A stretch of 64,000 bases of DNA from Campylobacter sp. RM5004. Lineage in GTDB: Bacteria > Campylobacterota > Campylobacteria > Campylobacterales > Campylobacteraceae. The notes beneath the pieces were generated by a model that was not told the origin of the DNA, made no database searches, and saw only the letters and a list, made by a program, of their open reading frames with translations. The stretch is taken from the NCBI RefSeq assembly GCF_022369455.1, contig NZ_CP059599.1, positions 1,144,409 through 1,208,408 of the forward strand. The letters are read 5' to 3'. Positions 45,311 through 54,492 of the stretch are shown in pieces. The translations under genes were made by a program, and so were the position numbers. Position 1 is the stretch's first letter. Each line of letters starts with the position of its first letter.

Positions 45311-45679
45311 ATGCAAATTAGAGTTTATTATGAAGATACTGATTGTATGGGAATTGTCTATCATACAAATTATTTAAAATATTGCGAAAGAGCTAGAAGC
45401 GAATGGTTTTTTGCAAATGAAGGTAAGAATTTTTTAGAAAACAATCCTTTTGCATTAAGAGAAATAAAAGCAATTTACAAAGCTCCTGCAAAATTAGGAG
45501 ATATTTTAGAAGTTAAAAATATTCCTATGGGATTTGATAAATACTGCTTAGAATTAAAACAAGTTATTTATAAAGATGATAAAGCAATTTTTGAAGCTAT
45601 CGTAAAATTAGTTCATGTAAAAGATGGAAAACTAGCTCCGATTGGTAAAGATTTACAGGATTTTTTAAATGGAAAATAA
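45311..45679 (+). CDS. acyl-CoA thioesterase, YbgC/4HBT hotdog family
   Basis: This 122-residue single hotdog domain begins IRVYYEDTDCMGIVYHTNYLKYCERAR, with the catalytic Asp and HTNY of the YbgC branch. YbgC enzymes hydrolyse acyl-CoA thioesters and are often near tol-pal, though not here. AAAGGAAA precedes the ATG. The gene overlaps or nearly touches the phosphatase gene. Confidence 0.92.
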   Translation: MQIRVYYEDTDCMGIVYHTNYLKYCERARSEWFFANEGKNFLENNPFALREIKAIYKAPAKLGDILEVKNIPMGFDKYCLELKQVIYKDDKAIFEAIVKLVHVKDGKLAPIGKDLQDFLNGK

Positions 45680-45680
45680 A

Positions 45681-46112
45681 ATGAAAATTATGTTTGTTTG
45701 TTTAGGTAATATTTGTCGCTCTCCTATGGCTGAGTTTGTTATGAAAGACTTAGCAAAAGATAAAAATTATATAATCTCAAGCTCAGGAACTGCAGGTTAT
45801 CACGACGGAGAAGATATGCATGATGGAACGAAAAAACTTCTAAAATCAAAAAATATAGCTTGCAGTGGTTTCGTATCTAAAAAGCTTAGTTTAAAGCACT
45901 GCGAAGAGTTTGATTTAATACTTACAATGGATGAGAGTAATTACAACAATGTAATTTCAGCATATCCTGAGTTTAAAGACAAAGTAAAGCCTATTTGTAA
46001 ATATTGCGATTTAGGTTATAAAAATGTTCCTGATCCTTGGTATACAGGTAATTTTGAAGAAGTTTATATGATTTTAAACAATTCTTGCAAAAATCTATTA
46101 AAAGAGCTTTAA
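45681..46112 (+). CDS. low-molecular-weight protein tyrosine phosphatase
   Basis: The N-terminal P-loop VCLGNICRSPMAE carries catalytic Cys and Arg (CX5R), and VPDPWYTGNFEEVY supplies the general-acid Asp. The 143-residue length is standard. The ATG at 45681 follows GGAAA by five bases and gives the usual MKIMFVCLGN start; an ATG four codons earlier (45669) is possible. Targets are unknown; such enzymes act on tyrosine kinases or arsenate in other bacteria. Confidence 0.93.
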   Translation: MKIMFVCLGNICRSPMAEFVMKDLAKDKNYIISSSGTAGYHDGEDMHDGTKKLLKSKNIACSGFVSKKLSLKHCEEFDLILTMDESNYNNVISAYPEFKDKVKPICKYCDLGYKNVPDPWYTGNFEEVYMILNNSCKNLLKEL

Positions 46113-46122
46113 AGCACAAAGT

Positions 46123-46171
46123 AATTCCTATTTCAAATTCCTAAAAAATAAAAGAATTTGAATTAGGAATT
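46123..46171 (+). repeat. head-to-head dispersed repeats after phosphatase gene
   Basis: AATTCCTATTTCAAATTC pairs with GAATTTGAATTAGGAATT with one mismatch over a loop of about 13 nt, 10 bases after the stop. It may terminate the thioesterase-phosphatase transcript. Confidence 0.75.
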
Positions 46172-46295
46172 TGCTTTAAAATTTATTTTAGCACTTGCAA
46201 AAATATTCTTAAAAAGTTTAGAAATTAGCTTTTTAATTAATGCCTTTTTTCTATAAAGTCTAAATATTTTTTAGTAATTCCTATTGCAAATTCTT
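46151..46295 (+). mobile_element. MITE-like cassette 1 (145 bp)
   Basis: A reverse copy (AAAGAATTTGAATTAGGAAT) and a forward copy (AATTCCTATTGCAAATTCTT) are terminal inverted repeats. The interior (TTGCTTTAAAATTTATTTT, AGCACTTGCAAAAATATT, TTAGAAATTAGCTTTTTAAT) has no reading frame and matches cassette 2. Mobility is inferred from structure only. Confidence 0.5.
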
Positions 46296-46340
46296 CATAA
46301 ATTTAAATAAAACTACCGATAATCATTATTAGCTTAGAAT

Positions 46341-46448
46341 AAACACCACAAACACCACAAACACCACAAACACCACAAACACCACAAACACCACAAACAC
46401 CACAAACACCACAAACACCACAAACACCCCAAACACCCCAAACACCCC
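46341..46448 (+). repeat. 9-bp minisatellite, 12 units
   Basis: Nine copies of AAACACCAC are followed by three of AAACACCCC with no interruption. All three plus-strand frames hit stops just before the array. The minus strand has a 51-codon Gly-Val-Cys frame without a ribosome site. Copy number is likely to vary between isolates. Confidence 0.97.
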
Positions 46449-46524
46449 AAAAAACCATGCAAGAATTGGAATAAGAATAAATATAGAAGTATTTTAAGTT
46501 TATGTTTCAGTATTTAAATAGATA

Positions 46525-46690
46525 AAAGAATTTGAAATAGGAATTTGCTTTAAAGTTTATTTTTAGCACTTGCAAAAATATTTTTAAGAATTTAGAAATT
46601 AGCTTTTTAATTTGATTGTGTAAAACTAATTAATGCTTTTGATTTTATAAAGTTTAAATACTTTTTAGTAATTCCTATTTCAAATTCTTT
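46525..46690 (+). mobile_element. MITE-like cassette 2 (166 bp)
   Basis: It has the same ends as cassette 1 (AAAGAATTTGAAATAGGAAT and AATTCCTATTTCAAATTCTT, here a perfect inverted pair). The interior is homologous but carries an extra ~20 bp around TGTGTAAAACTAATTAATGC. The similarity runs ~35 bp past the end (CGATAATCATTAT in both). Confidence 0.5.
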
Positions 46691-46839
46691 AAAAGTTTAA
46701 GTAAAATTTATCGATAATCATTATAAACTCGGAACTCAAGCAAACTCAAGCAAACTAATCCAATCTAGCCTTAAGCAAAAAAAGATAACAAATATAAAAG
46801 TATTGAAACTTATATTTAAGTATTTAAAATAAAAAAATT

Positions 46840-46908
46840 ATGAAATTAGAATTTGATTTTTAATTTATGTAAGGTCTAAATATTGTTTTAAATTCCTAAT
46901 TCAAATTC
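46840..46908 (+). repeat. truncated third cassette
   Basis: A degenerate left end (GAAATTAGAATTTGA) is followed by the cassette's last part (AAGGTCTAAATATTGTTTT) and an intact forward repeat AATTCCTAATTCAAATTC (46891-46908). Confidence 0.5.
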
Positions 46909-47050
46909 TCTTATTTTTAAGCTTTAAACTCTTGCTCGGAGTGGTTTGAATAAGCTTTGTTGGATTGGTTAGAGTTTTTTAGTTTTAAGCAAATTAAGTT
47001 TGGTTAAGTCAAACATATAATAATTATCAATAATTTTATTTAAATTGTCA

Positions 47051-47071
47051 AAGAATTTGAATTAGGAATTA
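47051..47071 (+). repeat. dispersed repeat before chemoreceptor gene end
   Basis: AAGAATTTGAATTAGGAATTA, reverse orientation, lies 46 bases beyond the stop of the leftward chemoreceptor gene. Confidence 0.75.
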
Positions 47072-47116
47072 CGATTTTAACTTTTAGTGAAAGAAATTAA
47101 TTCTTTCACTATCTTT

Positions 47117-48757
47117 TTAGATTTTAAAATAATTTATATGATTTGTAAGCATATTTGCTATATCTTTTAAATGGCTTGCTGCTTTTGTATTATCTTGCAT
47201 TGATTTATGTGTATTTTCTGCACTATTTGTAATACTTAGCATATCATTATTTAAATTATTTAGCTTATCTGCTTGATTTTTTGCAGCATTACTTACTTCA
47301 TTTGCTTTTAGCAATGAATCATTTGCTTGAATGTTAATTTGCTCTAACACATTGTTTGCTTCATTAGCTAATCTCATTCCGTTTTCTACTTGTGGAACTG
47401 TTTTAAGTATCGCTTCTACCGTTGCATGAGTTTCGTTTTGAATAATTGAAATCATATTTGAGATTTCATTCGTAGCAATATCAGTCTTTTCTGCTAATTT
47501 TCTAATCTCATCAGCAACCACAGCAAAGCCACGTCCATGCTCACCTGCTCTTGCTGCTTCAATAGCTGCATTTAGTGCTAATAAGTTTGTTTGCTCTGTT
47601 ATTTCTTTGATTAATTCTGCACTATTGCTAATTTCTGTTGTATGTTTATCAAGCATTCTGATTTGCTCTGAAGAATAATTAACAGTTTGAGTGATTTTTT
47701 CTATTTCATTAATAGTTGTTCTCATTGAAGCAATTCCGGTTTTTGATAATTCAACTGATTTTAAAGAATTATCCTTAGTTTGATTAGCTATGTTTAATAC
47801 TTCTTGCATATCAACTCTTGCTACGCTAATGCTCTCAAGCGATGCTTTTGATTTTACTTGCTGTTCGTTTGCAAGTTTGTTTGCGTTATTTGATGCATTT
47901 GTAACTTCTTTTGCACTTGTCTCAAGCTCTCTTGAAGATTCTATTACTTCACTTACGATTTCTTTTAATCTATTTTGCATTTCTTTTAAAGAATAAAGCA
48001 TACTATCTTTATATTTTGTATCTATTTTAGTGTTTAGATTTCCGTGAGCTATGCTATTTACAATCTTTACTGCATATTTTGGCTCTCCACCTAATGAGCT
48101 TATGATTAATTTACTTATATAAAGCGCTAAAAGAATAGCAACAACAAAGGCAATAATCGTAATAATCATACTATTACTTAAAAAGCCTGAGATTGTTCCT
48201 CTTGCTTGTTTTGTTAAAACTTGATTTTTAGCTTCTTGATAATCAATAAATTCATTAATCACATTTAGCCATTCAACGAAACTAAATCTTGCTTTATTAA
48301 GTAGCAATTCATTAGCTTCATTGAAAGCCTTTTTATCTTTTAGATTAATGATTTCTTTAATTAAAGGAAGAGTTTTTGTTTCTACATTTTTAATTTTTGC
48401 TAATATTTCTTTATCTTTTTCATCTACTAAACTAGGGTTTAAAAAGATTTTATCCATATTATTAGCTGCGATTTCATAATTATTTTCAAGTTTATTGATT
48501 AAAGAAATGGTATTGTTTATTTCATCTTTAGAATTTAACAAAACAACATCTCTAATAGCAATAGCTCTATCATGAACACTACCCCTAAAATCAACTGCAT
48601 AACGCTGTTTTAGAGCATTTACATCGCTAATGGTATTTAAATCATTTTCAACGCTTTGTATTTTTATAAAGCCATTAAAAAATATAACCAAAATAAATGC
48701 AAGAATACTTGCAAAACCTATAAATAATTGTGATTTTAAAGAGAGATTTTTTCCCAT
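47117..48757 (-). CDS. methyl-accepting chemotaxis protein, 4-helix-bundle type
   Basis: This 546-residue receptor has membrane helix 1 (residues 12-30), a ~155-residue helical periplasmic sensor of the 4HB_MCP type, membrane helix 2 (~195-215), HAMP, and a long cytoplasmic coiled coil. The signalling tip is [20 protein letters not shown] near residues 385-405. No C-terminal CheR-binding pentapeptide is seen. The ligand is unknown. It is monocistronic with ribosome site AAAGGAA and is flanked by the repeat region and a divergent ureohydrolase. Confidence 0.93.
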   Translation of the reverse strand: MGKNLSLKSQLFIGFASILAFILVIFFNGFIKIQSVENDLNTISDVNALKQRYAVDFRGSVHDRAIAIRDVVLLNSKDEINNTISLINKLENNYEIAANNMDKIFLNPSLVDEKDKEILAKIKNVETKTLPLIKEIINLKDKKAFNEANELLLNKARFSFVEWLNVINEFIDYQEAKNQVLTKQARGTISGFLSNSMIITIIAFVVAILLALYISKLIISSLGGEPKYAVKIVNSIAHGNLNTKIDTKYKDSMLYSLKEMQNRLKEIVSEVIESSRELETSAKEVTNASNNANKLANEQQVKSKASLESISVARVDMQEVLNIANQTKDNSLKSVELSKTGIASMRTTINEIEKITQTVNYSSEQIRMLDKHTTEISNSAELIKEITEQTNLLALNAAIEAARAGEHGRGFAVVADEIRKLAEKTDIATNEISNMISIIQNETHATVEAILKTVPQVENGMRLANEANNVLEQINIQANDSLLKANEVSNAAKNQADKLNNLNNDMLSITNSAENTHKSMQDNTKAASHLKDIANMLTNHINYFKI

Positions 48758-48937
48758 GATTTAATTCCTTTGATAATATTTATTTAATTATAATAAAAAT
48801 TATTAATTGATAAAATAACAATATAAAATTTTTTCCTATTTTTTTGTTACCAAGTTACACATTAAATAAATTTATTATGAATTTTACACAAATCTTAATT
48901 TAAAAAATTTTAAACTAATTTTTTAAAAGGAGAAAAC

Positions 48938-49819
48938 ATGTGGAACGGACGAGATGATGGAAAAGAAATTATTCATAAAAGACTTTTCAAATGCCTTGAT
49001 AAGACTTCTAAAACAAAATTATTAGGCTTTTGCTCAAGCCTTGGAGTTGAGAGAAACAAAGGCAGAATTGGTAGTGAGAATGCGCCTTTAAAGATTAGAG
49101 AATTTATGGCTAATTTTGCAATTCATGATGATTTTAGCTTTGATGATTTAGGAAACATAAGTGAATTTAGTGATCTTGAGAGTGCTGATGAAATGCTTTA
49201 TGAAAAGGTTTTAAACTCTCTTAAAAATAATGAATATTGCGTTATTTTAGGTGGCGGACACGAAAGCTCACTTGCACCTATTAAAGCTTTGCTTGATAGT
49301 AAAAAAAGCGTAGGAGTTATTAATTTTGACGCTCATTTTGATGTAAGGATTCAAGATTTGCATACTTCTGGCAATTCTTTTTATAAAGCTTATGAATACG
49401 CAAAAGAAAATAATTATAAATTTAATTATCTTTGCTTAGGTGCAAGTTCTTTATCAAATACAAAAGCTCTTTTTAATACTATGGATAAAATGGGAGCAAA
49501 ATATGTTTTAGATTATGAGTTTGATAAATCATTTGATGTTTTAAAAGACTTTTTAAATGCAAACGATTATATATATTTAAGCATAGATATTGATGTATTT
49601 TCTTTAAGCATTGCTCCTGGAGTTAGTGCTCCTGCTGTATTTGGAATTAACCTTAAGCAAATAATTCCTTTATTAAATCTTATATTTGATTCTAAAAAAC
49701 TTTTGCTTAGTGATATTTGTGAATTTAATCCTTTGTATGATTTTGATAATCACACGGCAAGACTTAGTGCCTTTTTGGCATATTATTTATTAAGAAAGGA
49801 AAAATTATATGAAATTTGA
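48938..49819 (+). CDS. hutG: ureohydrolase, probable formimidoylglutamase
   Basis: This 293-residue arginase-fold enzyme has the two-Mn motifs GGGHESS, FDAHFDVR and SIDIDVFSLSIAPGVSAP. The N-terminal MWNGRDDG recalls HutG (W-x-G-R-x-D). HutG converts N-formimidoyl-L-glutamate to glutamate and formamide, the last step of one histidine pathway. No hutH, hutU or hutI is in the window. It overlaps gltS by 11 bp, a glutamate link that favours HutG over agmatinase. Confidence 0.75.
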   Translation: MWNGRDDGKEIIHKRLFKCLDKTSKTKLLGFCSSLGVERNKGRIGSENAPLKIREFMANFAIHDDFSFDDLGNISEFSDLESADEMLYEKVLNSLKNNEYCVILGGGHESSLAPIKALLDSKKSVGVINFDAHFDVRIQDLHTSGNSFYKAYEYAKENNYKFNYLCLGASSLSNTKALFNTMDKMGAKYVLDYEFDKSFDVLKDFLNANDYIYLSIDIDVFSLSIAPGVSAPAVFGINLKQIIPLLNLIFDSKKLLLSDICEFNPLYDFDNHTARLSAFLAYYLLRKEKLYEI

Positions 49820-51002
49820 TAGTTTGAGTGTTTTGGCAATTAGCATAGGTGTTTTATTATTTGGAATGTTTTTAAAGAAAAAAATCAATTTTTTAGAAAA
49901 ATTTTGCATTCCTGCTCCTGTTGTAGGAGGCTTTTTGGTAAGTATTATTGTATGGATTTTAAGCTTTGCTGATATAAAAATCACATTTGATAACGCTTTA
50001 CAAACTCCTTTTATGGTTGTGTTTTTTACGGTTGTTGGTCTTAGCGGAAGCTTTAAATTATTAAAAGTTGGTGGAAAAATACTTTTAATCTATTTGGCAT
50101 GCTGTTGGTTTATGGCTATTATGCAAAATTTCATTGGTATTTCTATGATGAGTATATTTGATTTAAATAAACTTTATGGAATATTATGTGGAGCTGTTGC
50201 ACTTGAAGGAGGACACGGAAATGCAATCGCATTTGGTGGAATGGTAGAAGAATTAACAGGGCTTAATAATGCAAAAGTTTTAGCAATAGCAGCTGCTACA
50301 TTTGGCTTAATTAGTGGCTCATTGCTTGGTGGTCCTGTTTGTAGATATTTAATTAATAAACACAAGCTTGAGATAAAAACAAATGAAAATATTCAAGATA
50401 TTGACCCATTAAAGCACGAAATTCACATAGCAAGTTATCAAGACTTCTTAAAATCTTTATTTTTGATTTTATGTATTATGTGTGTTGGGTTTTACTTAAG
50501 TTCGGAGTTTAGCAAAGCTAGTGGATATTCTTTACCTAGCTATGTTGGTGCTATGCTTATAGCAATTATTGTAAGAAATATTAATGATAATTTTGAGATT
50601 TTTAAACTAAATCAATACACAATAGATACTATAAGCGAACTTAGTTTAGGAATATTTTTAACAATGGCTATGATGAGCCTTAAGATAAATGAGCTTAGCG
50701 AAGTTGCTACTCCTTTATTTATCACCTTAATTATTCAAGCAATTATTTTGGTTTTATTTGCTGTTTTTGTAGTATTTAGGGTATGTGGTAAAAACTACGA
50801 TAGTGCAATAATGTGTGCAGGACTTATGGGGCATGGCTTAGGTGCAACACCTAATGCAGTAGCTAATATGAACGCAGCTTGTAATAGATATAATCTTGTT
50901 TCAAAACAAGCATTTTTAATAGTTCCATTATGCGGGGCTGTTCTTATTGATATTGTTGCAATTCCTTTTAATACATACTTAATCAACTTATTTGCAAACT
51001 AA
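49809..51002 (+). CDS. gltS: sodium/glutamate symporter
   Basis: This 397-residue transporter has ~11 membrane helices. Family features are IPAPVVGGFLVS, FFTVVGLSGSFKLLKVGG, the glycine-rich GAVALEGGHGNAIAFGGM loop, and MCAGLMGHGLGATPNAVANM. Its length matches E. coli GltS. It is coupled to the ureohydrolase, so the pair may handle glutamate made from a histidine-derived compound. Confidence 0.95.
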   Translation: MKFDSLSVLAISIGVLLFGMFLKKKINFLEKFCIPAPVVGGFLVSIIVWILSFADIKITFDNALQTPFMVVFFTVVGLSGSFKLLKVGGKILLIYLACCWFMAIMQNFIGISMMSIFDLNKLYGILCGAVALEGGHGNAIAFGGMVEELTGLNNAKVLAIAAATFGLISGSLLGGPVCRYLINKHKLEIKTNENIQDIDPLKHEIHIASYQDFLKSLFLILCIMCVGFYLSSEFSKASGYSLPSYVGAMLIAIIVRNINDNFEIFKLNQYTIDTISELSLGIFLTMAMMSLKINELSEVATPLFITLIIQAIILVLFAVFVVFRVCGKNYDSAIMCAGLMGHGLGATPNAVANMNAACNRYNLVSKQAFLIVPLCGAVLIDIVAIPFNTYLINLFAN

Positions 51003-51007
51003 AATCA

Positions 51008-51046
51008 AGGAATTTGAAATAGGAATTAAAATAATTTTAATTCCTA
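51008..51046 (+). repeat. dispersed repeat and bidirectional terminator-like hairpin
   Basis: A reverse copy (AAGGAATTTGAAATAGGAAT) runs into TAGGAATTAAAA-TAA-TTTTAATTCCTA, a perfect 12-bp stem (51020-51046). It occupies the gap between convergent gltS and permease genes. Confidence 0.75.
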
Positions 51047-51054
51047 TAAAAAGT

Positions 51055-52419
51055 TTATTTTTCTTCTTTTGGTAGTAAGATTTCAAGCAAAATCGCACTA
51101 AATCCAGCAGTTGCAACAGCTGAGCCAAAAAGATTTTTTAAAAAATCAGGCAAATGCTCTAAAATAAGTGGCTGAGTGCTAACTCCTAAGCCTAGAGCAA
51201 GTGAGATTGAAAGTATCATTACAGAACGCTTGTTTAATTCTTCTCTTGAAATTATCTTAATTCCTGTTGCTGCAATTGTTCCAAACATTACCAAAATCGC
51301 ACCACCAATTACAGGCTCAGGTATTCTTAAAGCAAACTCCGCAACAATAGGAAAAATCCCACAAATCATAAGCATAATACAAACAATATAGCCAACATAA
51401 CGGCTTGCAACCCCACTAAGTGCGATTACTGCATTGTTTTGCCCAAAGCATGAATTTGGAAATGTATTAAAAAATGCCGATACTAAAGAATTAAACCCAT
51501 TAGCAAAAACACCACCCCTTAACCTTCTTTCATAAAGTTCTCCGCTCATAGGCTCACGACTTAGCTCACTTGTAGCACTAATATCTCCAATGGTTTCAAG
51601 CGAAGTAACTATAAAAATGATTGCAAAAGGCAAAATTAGGCTAAGCTCAATACTAAGACCATAATATAAAGGCTCAGGAACTATAAATAAACTTGATGTG
51701 TGAAGATTGCTTAAATCAAATCTATTTAAAAATATAGCTAAAATTAATCCTATTATTATAGAAAAGAACAATGCCCCTACTCTAAAAATAGGCTTTTTAA
51801 AAGAGTTAAATATCACAATAGATAGCAATACAACTCCACTTAAAGCAAGGTTTTCAAGACTTGCAAATTGTAAATTAGGTGCCAAGTCTTTATTCATACT
51901 TGAAAAGCCACCCCCTGCACTAACAAGCCCAGCACTAATTAGCGTAAGTCCTATTATAGTTACAACGATTCCACAAACTAGATTTGAAATTATTCTTTTT
52001 ACATATTTTAAGCTAATTGATACAAGCATTTCAGTAATACTACATAGCATTAATGTTCCAAAAATTGCTGCTAAAATCTCTGCATCACTTAAATCTTGCT
52101 TTCTTAATATTAATCCCCCTGCAATAATAGCGCTAACAAAGTTAAAGCTAGTTCCTTGAACGCTAAGTAAGCCTGAGCCTATTTGAAACTTACCTATTCT
52201 TAAAGTCATCATTTGAATAAATCCTGCAACCCCACTTGCAAACAATGACATAGACACTATTCTAGTTGCATTCTCAGGACTTAATCCTAAGCCTTTTCCA
52301 ATTATAAGTGATGGAGTAATAACAGCTACAAACATAGCTAGTAAATGAACAAGAGCAGCTAAAATTGCACGAGATAATGGCGGTTTATCATTTAAATGAT
52401 AAATTAATTCATCTTTCAT
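51055..52419 (-). CDS. NCS2/NAT purine (xanthine/urate-type) permease
   Basis: This 454-residue nucleobase transporter has ~14 membrane helices. TSLETIGDISATSELS and FGQNNAVIALSGVASR are the helix 8 and helix 10 motifs; QNN..I..(T/S)GVASR is typical of the xanthine/urate branch rather than uracil (UraA). GSGLLSVQGTSFNFV is also conserved. It ends the ten-gene leftward run, one base after ape1. The usual Thr in the helix-10 motif is Ser, which might affect substrate choice. Confidence 0.85.
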   Translation of the reverse strand: MKDELIYHLNDKPPLSRAILAALVHLLAMFVAVITPSLIIGKGLGLSPENATRIVSMSLFASGVAGFIQMMTLRIGKFQIGSGLLSVQGTSFNFVSAIIAGGLILRKQDLSDAEILAAIFGTLMLCSITEMLVSISLKYVKRIISNLVCGIVVTIIGLTLISAGLVSAGGGFSSMNKDLAPNLQFASLENLALSGVVLLSIVIFNSFKKPIFRVGALFFSIIIGLILAIFLNRFDLSNLHTSSLFIVPEPLYYGLSIELSLILPFAIIFIVTSLETIGDISATSELSREPMSGELYERRLRGGVFANGFNSLVSAFFNTFPNSCFGQNNAVIALSGVASRYVGYIVCIMLMICGIFPIVAEFALRIPEPVIGGAILVMFGTIAATGIKIISREELNKRSVMILSISLALGLGVSTQPLILEHLPDFLKNLFGSAVATAGFSAILLEILLPKEEK

Positions 52420-52420
52420 T

Positions 52421-53563
52421 TTAATCCTTTGTAATCTTTAAAAATTCTAATAATTTTAAGGCTACATAATCGTAACCCAACTTGCTAAGATGTGTATTTT
52501 TTAATGATTTTTTATTAGCTATCCAAGCAGCTTTACCCCCTTCTTTTTGCATAAGCTCATCTATATTAAAAACATAAGCACCATTTTCCTTTGCCACTTT
52601 TTTAATAAGAGTTCTTACTAGCTCATTATTTTCTCCTTTTACATAGTTTTTATTCACATACAATGTAGGTTCTGGCGGGATTAGAAGAATTATTTTTGTA
52701 TTTGTTGATTTGAAAATATTGATGATTTTTTTGTAATTATTTAAAAACATTTCTTGATTTATCTTATTTGAAACGCTTTCGTTAGTCCCAAAAGAAAAAA
52801 CAACCAAATCATAATCTAATTTCTTAGCGACTTTAAACGCTAATTCATCATCAATTCTTAAATAATTAAAAATACTAGCACCATTAATTCCAAGATTATC
52901 AATATAAGAAGAATTATTGCTTAAAAATCCCCCTATTTTTGATGAACTTAGCTTAAAATTAATCTTATTTGTATTCTTTTTATAGTTTTTAAAATTCCAA
53001 ATTCCTGATTTAAATTCCAAATATTCAACATCATTAGCCATAAAGCCTAAATCTATATTTATCTCGCAATTATCTAAGCAGTTTGCATTAATTCCACTAA
53101 AACTTAAATTATCTTTTGTATTTATTAAATACTCTACTTTAAAGCCTGAATTATTATATTTTGCTAAATATTGATTATGCCATTTAGGTAAAATTGCAGG
53201 AATAAATCCTAAAGAATAAATACCTAAAGCATTTCTAAAATAAGCGCTTATATAATCACTTGCGAAGTGTGAATCACCTACAAATGCTATTTTTTTATAA
53301 GGTAGTTTTATATTTTTAATAGGAATTTGTTTTTTAATTTCTTGTTTTACTTCTTTTTTTATATCTTGCTTTTTTTCTTCTTTTGTAATTTTTATAATAT
53401 TTGTATTTACTTTAGCATCTTTTACTATCAAGCTTTCTTGATGTGTTTTGCTTGATTTTTGTGGAGTTTTTGCTTCTTGCTTTTTATAAATTATGCTATT
53501 TAAAAACGGAGAGCTACAAGATGAAAATAAAAATAAAGCTATAAAAATACTTAAAATTCTCAT
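52421..53563 (-). CDS. ape1: SGNH peptidoglycan O-acetylesterase, Ape1-like lipoprotein
   Basis: The signal peptide ends in a lipobox (LFLFSSC). A Lys-rich linker (~25-85) precedes the SGNH domain: FVGDSHFAS (catalytic Ser), SFGTNES (Asn block), and NTHLSKLGY (catalytic His block). About 120 residues between the Ser and Asn blocks are probably the inserted carbohydrate-binding domain known in Ape1. Ape1 removes O-acetyl groups from MurNAc. It overlaps patB by 4 bp. An in-gene repeat copy is read as LEFKSGIWNF inside the insert. Confidence 0.72.
   Translation of the reverse strand: MRILSIFIALFLFSSCSSPFLNSIIYKKQEAKTPQKSSKTHQESLIVKDAKVNTNIIKITKEEKKQDIKKEVKQEIKKQIPIKNIKLPYKKIAFVGDSHFASDYISAYFRNALGIYSLGFIPAILPKWHNQYLAKYNNSGFKVEYLINTKDNLSFSGINANCLDNCEINIDLGFMANDVEYLEFKSGIWNFKNYKKNTNKINFKLSSSKIGGFLSNNSSYIDNLGINGASIFNYLRIDDELAFKVAKKLDYDLVVFSFGTNESVSNKINQEMFLNNYKKIINIFKSTNTKIILLIPPEPTLYVNKNYVKGENNELVRTLIKKVAKENGAYVFNIDELMQKEGGKAAWIANKKSLKNTHLSKLGYDYVALKLLEFLKITKD
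52999..53018 (-). repeat. dispersed repeat inside ape1
   Basis: AAATTCCTGATTTAAATTCC on the plus strand; it is read on the minus strand as EFKSGI. It is near the consensus with two changes. Confidence 0.5.
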
Positions 53564-54492
53564 TTTATTTCAACTGCTTTAAAAAAATCTTGTGAAATCA
53601 AATCATACCCAAGTGGTGTGAAATGTATGCCATCGTTTGACCTTATCCTTTTGCTTTTGCCTTCTATCTTTATATAAAAATCAAAATGCTCGGTTAATAA
53701 TGAACTTAATTTTATAAATTGATAATTGTTTTGTTTAGCTAATTCATAAAATACTTCATTTAAGATTTTTATCTTTTCGTTTTGTTCATCATTTTTTACC
53801 ACAGGTAATTCATACCAAAAAATATTCGCATCATTTTCTCTAGCGATTTTTACTAATTCATCAATTCTTTTAGCATAAAAGGCTTTCCACTCGCTTTTAC
53901 CAAAAATTAAAAGCTTATTATTTTCATTAACATCCCACAAATCATTAACACCTACTAAAATTACTATATTTTTAATCTTAGAATTATTCAAAGAATTTTT
54001 TAAAACCTTTGCATAATCGTAGTATTTTTTTCTAAGCAAACCTGTGCTTTGCTTTGCAAGATTTTCACATTTTATATTGTGCTTTTTTAGATTATTACAA
54101 ATTGCAACTCCAACGCCTTGCATTAAGCTATCGCCTAATAAAATCACTCCGTTTTCTTTGCTAAGACTTAGAGTTTTTGCTTTTGCTAATGTATTTTCAT
54201 TTAATTTATATGGCAAATAGCATTTAAGCAAGATTTTATTTTTTGCTTTTTTGCTGATTTCATCTTTTGTTGGTTTTGTTTCTTTTGCTATTTCTTTAAT
54301 TTCTTCTTTTTCTTTTACAAAAAATACTTCATATTCTAAAAAGCTTTTAAATTCACTTAGCTTTTTTGTAATTCCTGATTCAAATTCTATGCTTTTATGA
54401 TAGGTTTGTTCGTAGTATTCTTTTAGCGAATCGTTAAATAAAGCTATAAAAATCAAACTAGAACTTATAATTATAAAAACAAACTCTCTCAT
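53560..54492 (-). CDS. patB: SGNH O-acetyltransferase, PatB-like
   Basis: The N-terminal anchor (residues 5-20) is followed by a charged linker, then GVILLGDSLMQGVG (Ser), VGVNDLWD (Gly/Asn), and DGIHFTPLGY (Asp-x-x-His). PatB transfers acetyl groups from the membrane partner PatA to MurNAc. The ATG at 54492 overlaps the patA stop (TGATG) with AGGA five bases before; TTG one codon upstream is less likely. The split of roles between this gene and the next SGNH gene is by architecture. A repeat copy is read as IEFESGITKK. Confidence 0.72.
   Translation of the reverse strand: MREFVFIIISSSLIFIALFNDSLKEYYEQTYHKSIEFESGITKKLSEFKSFLEYEVFFVKEKEEIKEIAKETKPTKDEISKKAKNKILLKCYLPYKLNENTLAKAKTLSLSKENGVILLGDSLMQGVGVAICNNLKKHNIKCENLAKQSTGLLRKKYYDYAKVLKNSLNNSKIKNIVILVGVNDLWDVNENNKLLIFGKSEWKAFYAKRIDELVKIARENDANIFWYELPVVKNDEQNEKIKILNEVFYELAKQNNYQFIKLSSLLTEHFDFYIKIEGKSKRIRSNDGIHFTPLGYDLISQDFFKAVEIK
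54370..54387 (-). repeat. dispersed repeat inside patB
   Basis: AATTCCTGATTCAAATTC, one change from consensus. It is read as EFESGI in the linker before the SGNH domain. Confidence 0.6.

Larger units (their letters stand above)
46113..47116 (+). repeat. 1-kb noncoding repeat region
   Basis: No convincing gene is seen. The region has a forward/reverse hairpin (46123-46171), two homologous inverted-repeat-bounded cassettes (46151-46295 and 46525-46690), a truncated third (46840-46908), a 9-bp minisatellite (46341-46448), a 10-bp duplication (CTCAAGCAAA x2 near 46745) and a final reverse repeat (47051-47071). The stretch before that last repeat (47014-47050) is an inverted version of the sequence after the first cassette (46296-46330). 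Confidence 0.75.

Noticed and set aside
46341-46448. CRISPR array
   Set aside because: The units are 9 bp and contiguous with no spacers. No cas genes or 25-40 bp repeat/spacer pattern was seen anywhere.
46303-46458. 51-codon minus-strand frame through the minisatellite (Gly-Val-Cys repeats)
   Set aside because: No ribosome site, extreme low complexity and no domain; the frame is open only because the 9-bp unit keeps it open.
51707-52159. 150-codon plus-strand frame inside the purine permease gene
   Set aside because: Antisense shadow of a conserved membrane protein, with no start signal.
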